Made by a program: the position numbers and the translations under genes | Notes under the pieces: model-generated | Databases searched by the model: none | What the model saw: the letters and a program-made list of their open reading frames with translations, nothing else | What the model was told of the DNA's origin: nothing | Shown: positions 16,135 through 27,223 of the stretch, piece after piece | Layout of the letters: each line of letters starts with the position of its first letter | How positions within the stretch are numbered: position 1 is the first letter of the stretch | Assembly (NCBI RefSeq): GCF_000003815.2 | Contig: NC_049992.1 | Coordinates: forward strand, 10,622,728-10,686,727 | Direction of reading: 5' to 3' | From: Branchiostoma floridae | Lineage: Eukaryota > Chordata > Leptocardii > Amphioxiformes > Branchiostomatidae | DNA length: 64,000 nucleotides

Positions 16135-19100
16135 ATGGGTGAGTTTACAGACGTTTTCGTCCAAATCTCTAAATGTTCTCGTCCTAAAATGCACAGATTT
16201 ATGTTGCTATAACATAAGCACGCAACCTTTCCTGTTTTTGATTGTGAAAACTTTCCTATGAAAGTACACGGCCCCTTTTTTCTACATTCCTCTAGAGTAA
16301 GGAGGTTAAAGAAACCTTTAACCTCCTTGGTTAGAGTAGACATCATTCCTGCATGCATAAGTATACATGTTTGTTTGGATCTGATCTCTGTTGACTTTTT
16401 GTGATCGCAGAGCTCATACATAATTTCTAACAGACAGTGTTTTACTGTAACAAAATTCCGTAGACGACCTTGCATGGGAACCAACAAACTAGTAGAATGG
16501 GGGTGGCGTAACTTATATCGGTTTTGTTTGATTTTTATAAATACGGTAATTATTAATTAGGAATATCAAGTCGAATGCGGTGGTTTCAAATTATTTTCAA
16601 CTTGTTGCAGTTTAAAACCAGCATCCGTAGAGTCGATATTCCTAATAGTAATACTTTTTTAACGTAACATATATAAATATAGGTTACCCCGAGGATAAAG
16701 GTGAACTAGGCGTTACTTTGGCATTGTTTTGAGCGGCACCGCACCGAGAGCAAGTCTATGCATCTTTACATGTAGGTTTCCAATCGTATTAATAAATCTC
16801 ACTAGTAAGTCCCTGTTTTTTTTCTTTTGTTTTCAGATCACAAACAAAAGCTCGCAAGATTTTGTAGAATTTGTTGGGATTAGATTTTTAGAAAAGGTTA
16901 TAAAGGGTGAGGCTGTGAATACTATGCTATCCGACAAGCTTCAAGATTTTGTTCCACATGGAGACAGTTGCAACATCTGTATGCCAAAGAAACCTGGAAG
17001 GCCAATTAAAAAACACCCAGGGTTGCGAGTGAAATCAGAAGTATCCATGAAGGATGTGCCATTGACATCTAAGCTCTACCCTTGTACACCTGAGCGATCA
17101 ACAGAGCCCTGTGTACCTGAACGATCCACAACAGAGTCCTGTGTACCTGAGAGATGCAAAACAGAGCCCTGTGTACCTGAGCAATCCACAACAGAGTCCT
17201 GTGTACCTGAGCGATCCACAACAGAGCCCTGTGTACCTGAGCGATCCACAACAGAGTCCTCTGAGCGATCCACAACAGAGTCCTGTGTACCTGAGAGATG
17301 CAAAACAGAGCCCTGTGTATCTGAGCGATCCACAACAGAGCGCTGTGTATCTGAGCAATCCACAACAGAGCCCTGTGTACCTGAGCGATCCACAACAGAG
17401 TCCTGTGTACCTGAGAGATGCAAAACAGAGCCCTGTGTACCTGAGCGATCCACAACAGAGCGCTGTGTACCTGAGCGACCCAAAACAGAGTCCTGTGTAC
17501 CTGAGCGATCCACAACAGAGTCCTGTGTACCTGAGAGATGCAAAACAGAGCCCTGTGTACCTGAGCGATCCACAACAGAGCGCTGTGTACCTGAGCGACC
17601 CAAAACAGAGTCCTGTGTACCTGAGCGATCCACAACAGAGCCCTGTGTACCTGAGCGACCCAAAACAGAGTCCTGTGTACCTGAACGATCCACAACTTTA
17701 TATAACGTCTTTGGCATGGGCGAACAATCTGAAGCCAAGCAGGGAAACAAAACTGAACTACCCCAAACCAAAGAACCCACCCTTACCCAACAACCTCAAA
17801 GGAAGGAGCCTACCCTAACCCAACAACCTCAAAAGAAGGAGCCTACCCTGACCAAACAACTTGAAACTATGGAGGTCAGTTTGACCCAACAATCCCAAAC
17901 CATGGGGCCCTACACAACTGAACAACCTCAAACCAATGAGCCGACTGTGACTCAGTGTCAAACAATGGAGGTAATCTTGACTCCACAACCTCAAACCAAT
18001 CATGCCGAGATGCAGACAGTGATGCCCAACATTGCTTCCAAGAAAACCTGTCTGTTTTGCCAGAAGGTGATTACTTGTAGAAATTATCGGTCCATATTTA
18101 GTGAGGCTGTAGTGGAGGTCCATCCACAGATTCAACAGATCTTTAATCTATGGCCTGACAAGGAAGTCTGGACTAGGAAAGGGCTGTCCAACATCGTGTG
18201 CCAGCCTTGTTTTGGAAAGCTGAAGAAGCTTGTCAAGATTGATGAGGAATTGTCAACAATACTACAAAGACTACAAGAAGAGAAACAATCCTTGATAAGG
18301 ATATTACAGAGCAATGCCAAGATACCCACCAGCCTAGAGGATACACCTGTACACACAACTCCTACAGAACCAAAGTCAGCAGGTGTGAAGAGAAAGGGGA
18401 GGGAGAAAACAGAAATTCCTCCAAAAGTGATTAAGAGACATCTAGCCAAATATGTGCCTATTGCTCCAGCTGGGATCCCCTCAGAATTGGAAAAGCGACA
18501 TCTAACAAAATATGTACTAATTGCACCTGCACCAGTACCACCCCCAGCCCCAGACAAAAATATGGCTCCTACTACTAGACTTACTAGTGACAGTTGTATT
18601 CCACTGAAGAATGAGCAGGACAACCTGATACAAGATAGCACTGGCTCGCTAATGGACACAGTTGACACAGCAAAGGTAAATGGCTTTCTTCATTTGATTC
18701 AGACACACAACTTTCAAACTGCATGATTCTTCTTACCATGTCCGAAGGTCTAATAGAATTATGCTTGTTTACCAGGCCTTCATATTGTACATGTATTATA
18801 TAGTTGAAGCAGTGGCTATGGTAAACCAGCATGCATTCGGTTCTAGGGGTATTGATTACAATTGACCTGAGCTGTCATGAAATCAGATACTCCTTCAGCA
18901 TACATGTTTGTCTGACTGTTAAAATAGGGGGGGGGGGGGGGTACCTGTTTGTGTTTGCCCGTAGTGACAATGTTTATAGTGTGTGACAGGATGTGAGGCA
19001 GAAGATGGTGTTAGTGGAGACTGACAGGATGGGAAGGTTGGCTTGGCCTGGGCCTGAGGTCAGTTGTGCAAGCTGGCAGGATGGGATTGGGAGGATTGGC

Positions 19101-19410
19101 TGCGCCAGATCAAGTTGTGTGCCTCTAGGCAAGAATGACTGGAACCATTAGTCTCAATAGTATGGTAATTGTTTGTCTAGTGATGGCTGTTATAGTGTAA
19201 ATTTGAAAAAAAAACAAACAAGAATTTTAATTTCTAAACTTTTATGTCTTTTGGCAGGTGATAGCCACAGACCCATCAGTCCAGAAGTGGGTTGTACAAG
19301 ACGCTGGTGATTCTCAGTACCTCAAGGCTTTGAATGGCGACACATCAACAGAACCTGGAGCAGCTTCTCAAAATCTCATGAATATTAAGTGCAAGGAAGA
19401 ACCTCTTTGA
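16135..19410 (+). CDS. Zinc-knuckle / ZAD-like repeat protein, probably frameshifted
   Basis: Model: exon 1 16135-16138 (ATGG), exon 2 16837-18675, exon 3 19258-19410. The 2-3 junction is in phase. Splicing exon 1 to exon 2 gives 16 codons ending in a CRIC zinc knuckle, then TAG at 16881; the long open frame is shifted by one base. An intact frame can start at Met 16924 (634 residues). Along it: a second knuckle CNIC; a Lys-rich stretch with a VKSE SUMO-type site; about 21 ten-residue repeats (CVPERSTTES type, 17086-17695); a second repeat array based on EPTLTQQPQ (17770-18000); a ZAD-like domain with CLFC and CQPC about 46 residues apart (18044-18250), then a coiled-coil-like stretch; a doubled KRHLxKYVxIAPA motif; C-terminus IKCKEEPL. 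AATAAA signals lie at 19582 and 19777. Nuclear or DNA-binding function is a guess; no named orthologue recognised. Confidence 0.7.
16499..16709. mobile_element. MITE of the GGTAACCTATATCCG family (degenerate copy 1)
   Basis: The right end (TATAGGTTACCCCGAGGATA then AAGGTGAACTAG) matches the right ends of the elements at 37591 and 56185. The left end is degenerate. The internal AATATCAAGTCGAA also recurs in those copies, and its inverted partner is near 16632. It lies in the first intron of the zinc-knuckle gene. Confidence 0.6.
17086..17695 (+). repeat. Coding minisatellite, 30-bp unit, about 21 copies
   Basis: The unit encodes ten residues of the CVPERSTTEP/S/R type, alternating with CKTEP and PKTES variants. 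A 120-bp four-unit block at 17401-17520 is repeated exactly at 17521-17640, showing a recent higher-order duplication. One unit near 17260 lacks its first codons, without breaking the frame. The unit contains no stop in five of six frames, so long antisense and shifted open frames here are artefacts. Confidence 0.95.
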
Positions 19411-20222
19411 TTGGCTTGGACCTGATTATATGTCTGTGTTTAGCACACATCTTTTATGTTCTTCTGACAAAATTTTTGTATATGGGACATTGGGTACCCG
19501 GGTGCCAAGTTGATGTTATTTAGGACTGTTAATGTTCTATTATACATGTATTATGTTAGGTATGACACAGTAAAAAAATGCAATAAATGCCAGCACACCA
19601 TGCTATATCTTGTAATGCATTGAATAATATCTCTCCCAATCTAAGGTATCACTCCTGTATAACCAAACACCATAAGTTCTCTATTGTTATATACATGTCT
19701 CCTTCCTTTTTGCATTTGTAACAATTCTTGGTTTTACCATTGGTTACACTTGGTGCTTGTAGTTTTTTGTTTGTTAAATAAACACATCTTACTTATTCTT
19801 GACTGATTCATGAATGCGCTATTGTTGAAAAAATTTTTCAACCAACACTGGTGTGAAGATATCTTTTCTTAAACATACAGATATGACTAATATTGCAACA
19901 TGAGTATAGCCATTTAGTATATTTTCTTTCATCTATTCTTAAACCTGATTTGGACTGCAATGCGATAAATGCAAGAAGGTACAACATTATGATTGATTAT
20001 ATCGAAAAAATGCAAGACAACTTTGAAACAAACATGCAAGACAACTGAAAAATATCAATTCTACGACAAATTGAGTAACAATATCACCATCAATCTATGT
20101 TACAAAATCAGGACTGCTAAGTTGTAAAACATGTAGGCAGTTCGAACTTGAGATTCCATTTTATAATTATACAGCAAGATCCATTCTATATAGTTGTGAC
20201 CATTGCAGTGGCATCATACTCT
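19411..20222. other. Convergent 3' intergenic region
   Basis: Lies between the 3' ends of the zinc-knuckle gene (+) and the modular Cys-loop receptor (-). The first part holds the 3' UTR with AATAAA at 19582-19587 and 19777-19782. AT-rich; nothing else recognised. Confidence 0.6.
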
Positions 20223-23200
20223 TTACCTGCTCAAATACATGGTCATCGGAATGGCTGCCGCGATGCTGATGAGGTACACGACAAGACACAGCCTGTCCAG
20301 GACCCTAGCCAACAAAGTGTAGTCGGACACCTCTTCCTCGTTCTTAACTGCCTTGGTCAGCTCATCCATCCCTTTCTTCACCACGACAGTCAGTTCCTCC
20401 ACACTGGAGATCAGGGGAAGAAATCCACGGGAGTCAGCGGACTGAGGATCTGTGAAAGGCTTTGGTGACCGTTTGGTTGTCGCTGGGTCTTTGCTGCTTG
20501 TAGAGTACCACATTTCAGAGGTACTCTCCCCTTCGGACACTTTTGCATCAGTGTTGGAGGAGTAGTTGATCAGCTCTATGGCAGAGTGGATATATGTACG
20601 CTCCTCTGTGAGGTCTCCCAAAAGTAGAAACCTTCACAGACAGTAAAAGAAGGAAAGGGAGAAAGAACATTGTCATCTTTACCATAAAGGGGCATTTTCA
20701 TTGAATTGCATTTTTCATTGCTCCTTGCAAGGTGCTCCTTGGCACCACTCAGGTTTGAAATGTGATGTGTTCGGAATGATACCGACAGTCTTGACACCCG
20801 TTTTATCTCTTCAGGATTAATGTTTAACTTTGGAAGACAGTATAGATAAGGTTTATGTGAACCACTGAGACATTGAGTGATGTACTTTCAGGTTAGTCAT
20901 ATTCATTATAAACATCCACGATGTTGAAATGAAAAGTTCCTACCTTGCCATGTAACGGAGAAGAAAACTTCTCGCCATTGCAGACATTTGTCCCTTCTTG
21001 TCGTGAACAAAGATGATGGCGATGGTGAAGAAGAGGAAGAGCCCCATCAGGCCCATGCACACGATAATCAGCGTGGCTGTGCAAAACAAATGAAGCATTA
21101 CCAGAATGCAGGGGTTTTGCAAGTTCAATCATATGTTGACCCTGTCGGCTTTGTATGGTACTGCAGCAGAACTTTTGGTTTTCATCAGTCTTCAACAAAT
21201 GTTTTAAAAATTGCTTTCTTTCTAAATCATAGATAATCACTAAATATATACTTACCAAAAAATGGCAGAGCCCCCTTGACTGGAATAACGTCTGTAACAA
21301 ACACTAGAGAGACGACCATAGAGAGCTGAATGGTCACTCCAAAGGAGATCCGGTCTCCCTTGTCCATAGGCATGATGAAGGTGATGGTCATCAGCACAAT
21401 CAGGATGATGCAGGGTCCAACAGTGGTGGCGATGTGGAACGTGGGAATCCTGGACAGTTGTAGAGCAAAGCACGCTTCCTTCTTGTCTTTAGTGAAGATC
21501 TTATCCCTTCGATACCATTCTCCCTCCGGTATTGCAGGGGAGTAAGAGCCACAGGGATGGCTTTCCTTGTGTGCATCTGATGGCGAGCTTTCCCCGTGGC
21601 ATTCTGTAATCAATATACAATTGCTGCAGATTACTGTCTCTAGGAGCTTTTTAAAAACATATTGCATATAGGACTTGTGTGCGAAATACTATTGGCGTCT
21701 GAAGATTTGCTCACTCATGCATTGTCTCTGAGAGATATCGATCGTGAGTACTTCCCATTATTAGTACTTACTCTTCAAGCTAAGGCTAGATTGCTAGGAA
21801 AGGGTATAGAGAGTACTTTCATGTAGACTATTGCATCAGCAAAAGTAAAGGAACGTGCTGTGTCGTATAGACAAGCGTATAAGGTTCGTCAAAGTCTTAC
21901 GAATGGTTTGTTCGATCGCTGACGCTGCAGAAAAGCAGATGTGACAATCCATGGTGTCTGCAGGGAAGTAGAAGGGGTCAGCATCACACACGGTTGTGGT
22001 CAGGGTTTCCACTCTCCACTGCACCAGGCCGCTGCTGCTGATGCGGATCGGTATGTCCTTTGGTAGGCCTTGGCGGAGGCGATTAGCACTGGAAGGTAAA
22101 AAAAAAGACATTTATTTTGCATAATGAAAAAGACACAACGTCTTGCCAGAGAGTTTTTGTCTCTTTGGTCCTGCCAATCTTTTTCTCTGAAAAGTTTAAA
22201 CATATATTCTACTGATATGTGCTTTTGATCAGGGTACAGCCGTGTTATGTATGAAAAAAAAATGTTAGGTTGGCGAAATTTTATTGCCTTTTTTGTATTA
22301 TCTGTCTTTGGTTAGTTGTAAAGAAATCGTGACACCTACTTCCTCTTCAGGGTAAATGATGGAGTCCAAATATCGTCACCAGGGACACTGAGCGTCTGGA
22401 CACCACCGTAGTGCCGCGGGTTCCATTTCAGTCGACTGTCGTGCCATGACTAGGAAAGATAGATGTCTTTTTGTGCGATACCGAATGGAAAATTGCAATA
22501 AAAAGATCTACTGATCATTGCAATCCAAATGAACGTGACCGAAAGCGGCCTCAGAGATACGAAGCCTGTGCAAACTTACGAGGATGATGATCATAGAGGC
22601 GATAAGCCGCTCCTTCTTTTCATCCTGAAATAAAAATGATAGCTGTTATTAAAGCTGTGATGCATGTTTCTCCTACATATTCAAAGTGTATTTGTTGACA
22701 ATTAGAAAAGACAAGGATTTCTATTTCAGATAGTACGTACCAAGTCGACGATTTCCTCCACATCCCCCGTGAAGTTGATGGTAACATTTTCAGGCGCCAG
22801 ACCAGCACTGTAGGCCTCTAGCAGCTCCTTTCGCAGCTTTTGCTTCTGGTTGACTGAATGTATAAAAGATACATATTAGTGAGTTGTTAGAAAGAGATTT
22901 TGATGATCTGTGTCTATCAAAGGCTGTGTACAATTAGCAAGTGTAAATTTTACAAAGACTCCGTACGTAGCAATCACCTAGGCAAACGGGCTTGTCATAT
23001 TCCCAGGTTCCTCCTTCAAGGCAAGTCGCTTCTCTCGGGGAGCCGTACTCAGGCGTGTAGCCATCGTTGCACGTGTACGTGACCTTCTCTTCTAAGAAGT
23101 AGAACCTCTTACTGGGAGTTCTCTTGCCGTAGTTTGGAGGACCTCTGTCCCAACAGCCAACAAAATCTAAGCGTAGTAAGATATACAAAATACATGGTCA

Positions 23201-26200
23201 AAATCATCGTGTAGCTGTATTGAGTTTTGTGATATTCGATATGCTTCAAGAAGTCAGCAACACACCATTCCCATGACGTAAGTGTTTTGAAACATCTTAG
23301 CTAAACTATGTTTACGTTTATGAAGATATCCATCCACGTGAACAATATTCAAATGCAATCTATTTCTATAGCTGGATAAAAACGGAGATTTACTTCCAGA
23401 CGTTTCGAGTGACATCCATCACTATTCTTCAGTGTCACTTATCTACTAAGAATGGATTAAATGGTTCTAGTGACGCTGGAGATGAGTGATGGATGTCACT
23501 CGAAACGTCCAGAAGGAAATCTCCGTTTTTATCCAGTTGTAGAGATTGAATTGTATTTGAATAAAGTACGTTTAGTGTAGATCACCTACTACCGTTTATG
23601 AACAGACAACTTACTGCACGGAATGACGTCACATTCCTCCTGGCTACCGTCTCCAGTCAAACAAAATGGCCGTTGGATTCCGGTCGGGTTGCGGCAGTAG
23701 TTCCTGTCCAGGTTAGCCCAGGGGTACTCGGCCGTGTAGTAATCCGCTTGCCCAGCTGACCACTGAAGGCAAGCTGCCCCGGACGCCGTTTTACTCCATG
23801 TTCCAAGGTAGTTCATGCCAATGCCGTGGTAGCAGACTGAGGAAAAGAAAAAAATCATTAATTTACCTAGTTTTCTTTAAAGAAATTCTGAATAAATGGC
23901 CTATTTTATGAACGTTTTGTAACGACCATGAGATGCCACTGAATTGTCCCCGCACACAGTATGAGCAACTCTGCAATAGGTAAAGTTGATGTAGTTTTTA
24001 AAAAGTGAAAAAGATATGATATATAATCAAAATGTAATATGAAGCTCTGATTCCCACCTTCCGTGCCGATAACATCTGGTTCCGGGTTCCAACAGCCGTG
24101 CTGTGATGACGGGAACACATCACATGGCGGCAGCAGGTCCCTCATCAGATCATCACTCATAGTCATACTGAACACTTCCTCACACCAAGAGCGGCACGGC
24201 AGAAGTTGTGTACCACTGTTATACAAAAAACCCAACTAAATTCAGTACCACATGATAAACATGTTTGAGTGCTACCACTACAAGACATTTTTGACTACCG
24301 TGCATACAAGTCTGTACGATTAAGCCATATGGTAAAAGTTTTTAGTCTATTAGAAGCACTTCTTATGAATAAATGTAAGCATCAATGACTGTTGGTCAAT
24401 ATTGGAAACTTCCTAAATGAAGAGCAGATACTCTACGTATAGCCTCCTTCGCAGACTTTGAGCGGGACTGGCTGGTTCGTGATTTTCGAGGTGGGGCGAA
24501 ACACTCTTTCATGGAAAAATCTCCCTTTTTCGGAAAACTCCCTTTCCCGGTATTAGAAAACCTTAGTCAACGTTGAAAATCGCGAACCAGTTTCGCTCGA
24601 AGGAGACGAAAAAGGCTACCATACGTATTGAGAATGAATCATATTGTACTCCAATAGACGTATTGGCTACTCACACACATGAGGTCGTGGTGTTTGAAGG
24701 CGGGCGCAAAGAACACTGGGACATGTCTTCTTCAGGAACGTTGCATCGTGGGAAAATGGCGATAGACAGGAATTCTCGTAACTGCGGATGGTGTTCTCCC
24801 TGGACGCTGTTGGAATTGTGGAGAAGTTCCACGACAGAGGAATTCTGTATATCATCGAATGTCGTCTGGTTCAGTGGATTTGGTAACATTGTGAGTCTGC
24901 TGCCGAGCTGGAAAATCTCCGGGATGTGGAAGCAACCTATAAATTGAAGAACAAAAAAGAAATGGCTTTCAGTATACATGTCTTTGAGGGCAACGTAAGA
25001 AGTTTTCACTGGTGAAATAAGGATGCAAACTTTATTGTCGGTAAATATTCCCGTGTTCTTATATGTCAGCTAATTTTTTTTATGGTGGTGACACCAACTT
25101 ACCACAATTTTCCTCGTCACTCTTGTCCGAACAGTCTGCGGTTCCATCACAGCGCTTCCATGACAGGATACAAGAATATCCTTCTCCACAGCGGAAGTAT
25201 CCAAGGTCGCAATTGACTTTCTCTGCATGGAAAAATCAACAGTTCGTAAATTGTGTTGTTCGTATTCGTAGCTTTCAATCTCTCGCGCTGATGAGAATGG
25301 AATATTTTCCGTTTCTAGTAGTTTTTTACTTCTCCAAAGAAGCATATGTGTCTAAGAAAGTAATCAAAAAAACAAACAGACTTTTTGGATAACATGTACT
25401 CAATCCCTCCATAGGTCTATGTCTGGTATACGTATATATTTAGTTCTCATGATCTTTGCTTGCAAGCTTTTGTTCTTATATGAATGTTAGAAGGCAAGTT
25501 CTTATCGAAGATGGTCACAACACAAAGATTACCTCTGACTCCGTACAGCTCCACTTCCCGAACCCACGGCTGATACCCTGACCATGTGCGGGAGATGAGG
25601 AGTCGCCAGTACCGCGCCGTGGCCCGGAAGCCGCCGTACTCCTGTCTTGCGTCGGTTCCCGCTTCCACGTCAGTGACGGTCGTGACGTCTACCCAGACGT
25701 ACGTCGGGTCTCCGGTCAACGACTTCTGGAGGCTGAAATCCTTGATGTCGTGCGTGGTGTCTCCAATATGGCTGATTCCGATACGGGAGAGTGTGTAGCG
25801 TGCGGTGAGATCAAGCACGAAGTTCCATTGGTTGTAATACTGAGGAACTCCGGAAGGATTCCAGTAGCTGTAGGTGTTTCCGTCCAGGGCGTTGCCGGGA
25901 CCTGTTGTCCCGGAATAACCAACAACCCATGACACATCTCGTGTTAGCCAATCAGCTGTGGAGGAGGCGTGGATCAATTATCAAACATTTATGCAGTAAC
26001 GATTGCAGGCATATAATTCATTTCATGTTCGTTAGAAGTTATTTAGCATTGCCAGCTAAAAGCATGAAACCACTTTTGAAATTTCATGTTTATTCGGTCT
26101 TTAGGAGCAATGGAAAACATACGTACATATATGATTATAAGCATTCCTTCTTCTTTAAGAATGGGTGAAATATACTTGATGTAATGAATTTCTGTGTGGT

Positions 26201-27223
26201 TATACATAATGAACCATGTTTTACCTACTCTTAATAATGTTTGATACATTGACATGGAATCTTCCCCGGTTACTTAACGGATGGAATGTGCTTAAGTAAA
26301 GTTTTACAGTGTACTGTTGTCTAATGTCGTCTCTGCCTCTGGGTATTATTTGTACTTAGTGTTGAAAATTAATTGCTGTAATATTTCATGTTTCAAGCTG
26401 CCATATTTGTAGCTATCCTATTTCTGTCGACACACCCAATGGAGTTGATTATTGCTTTGCATTGGGTGTGTCCGTCTGGGCGATATAATTATTCTGATGA
26501 TTATATTCGAGACCAAATTATCAGCAGCAAAATATACACAAATAAAAATCATGTCAGAATTTTGGCAGATATACAAACAAACGGTGCCGTGAAAGAAAAT
26601 CGAAACACACTAACATATTTGAGACAAGGAAACTGATACTCAAACGCCCATTATATTTGAGTGTGATATTTGAGTTAAAGGGCAAGGTGTGTAATTTTGT
26701 TTTGGGGATGGAGCGAGGGTGTTGTAGCATCTGTGTTAAGGAAATAAGCAGTAAGAACAACAAGAGACCATCTGTGCATTGGCTATAAAACAGGTGTGTG
26801 CAATAGATTTTGATTTTGCGTGCGCTCTCTATCATTTTGAGCATGCTAGCACAAAAAGATAATTCATATATGTACATGTATAGATATTGAGATCATCAGA
26901 TAATTATAATGGCACTTACCTCTCACGATCATATGATTATAATTTTGTGTGTTAGTGCATGTGTGTGTGTGGTTGTGTGTGTGGTTGTGTGTGTGTGTGT
27001 GTGGGGGGGGGGGGATTGTGTGTATTTGTGTGGTTGTGTGTGTCTGTGTGTGGTTGTATGTGGTTGTGTGTGTTGTGTGTGTGTATCTGTGTGTGTGTGT
27101 GTTTGTGTGTGTTTGTGTGTGTATGTTTGTGTGTGCCTGTGTGTGTGTCCTGTCTATACCGCCCTTACCTGAGACAAACAGCAGACAGCAGGTGACCACA
27201 ACGATGACAAGTTGGCCTCTCAT
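20223..27223 (-). CDS. Modular Cys-loop receptor: discoidin-like, LDLa, Frizzled CRD, kringle, sushi, nicotinic-type channel
   Basis: Fourteen minus-strand exons, all in phase, encode 924 residues: 27169-27223, 25533-25955, 25103-25222, 24675-24936, 24058-24215, 23615-23836, 22978-23166, 22741-22853, 22580-22624, 22340-22449, 21901-22088, 21256-21603, 20944-21076, 20223-20631. Domains: signal peptide 1-18; F5/8C (discoidin)-like 19-159; LDLa 160-199 (CDGTADCSDKSDEENC); Frizzled CRD 200-339 (GCFHIP...PLNQTTFDD...LPCRSWCEEVF); kringle 340-413 (CYHGIGMNYLGTWS, NYCRNP); sushi 414-476; ligand-binding domain from 477 (LSWHDSRLKWNP, DDIWTPSF); Cys-loop CDADPFYFPADTMDC; M1-M3 in 629-788; a long M3-M4 loop; M4 near the end. 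M2 is preceded by GDRIS, like the GEKVT of cation channels and unlike the PAR of anion channels. Expected to be a plasma-membrane pentamer subunit. Fused neighbouring genes are unlikely because all junctions agree in phase and there is one signal peptide and no internal stop. Confidence 0.9.
23346..23565. mobile_element. MITE, 220 bp, CTGGATAAAAACGGAGATTT arms
   Basis: Arms of about 75 bp, containing GACGTTTCGAGTGACATCC, are inverted around a short centre; the ends read ATTCAAAT and ATTTGAAT. It sits in the intron between the kringle and sushi exons. A degenerate relative is at 52905-53026. Confidence 0.8.
24433..24627. mobile_element. Inverted-repeat element in the Frizzled-CRD intron
   Basis: Left TACGTATAGCCTCCTTCG and right CGAAGGAG...AGGCTACCATACGTA are inverted, with CTGGTTCG-GATTTTC shared further in. 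It separates the two exons that together encode the Frizzled CRD. Confidence 0.65.
26945..27155. repeat. TG-rich microsatellite with a poly-G tract
   Basis: About 200 bp of interrupted (TG)n on the plus strand with a run of G near 27003, lying in intron 1 of the modular receptor. The open frames across it are low-complexity artefacts. Confidence 0.95.

Noticed and set aside
16053-16487. 144-codon minus-strand open frame
   Set aside because: It overlaps the first exon and intron of the plus-strand zinc-knuckle gene, has no recognisable motif, and no splice or codon signature. Probably chance.
17069-17780. Long minus-strand open frames of 208 and 234 codons
   Set aside because: They are shadows of the stop-free 30-bp coding repeat on the plus strand.
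24058-24936. Frizzled CRD as an independent Frizzled or sFRP gene
   Set aside because: Both exons enter and leave in phases that join the LDLa and kringle exons, and no start, stop or seven-pass region is nearby.
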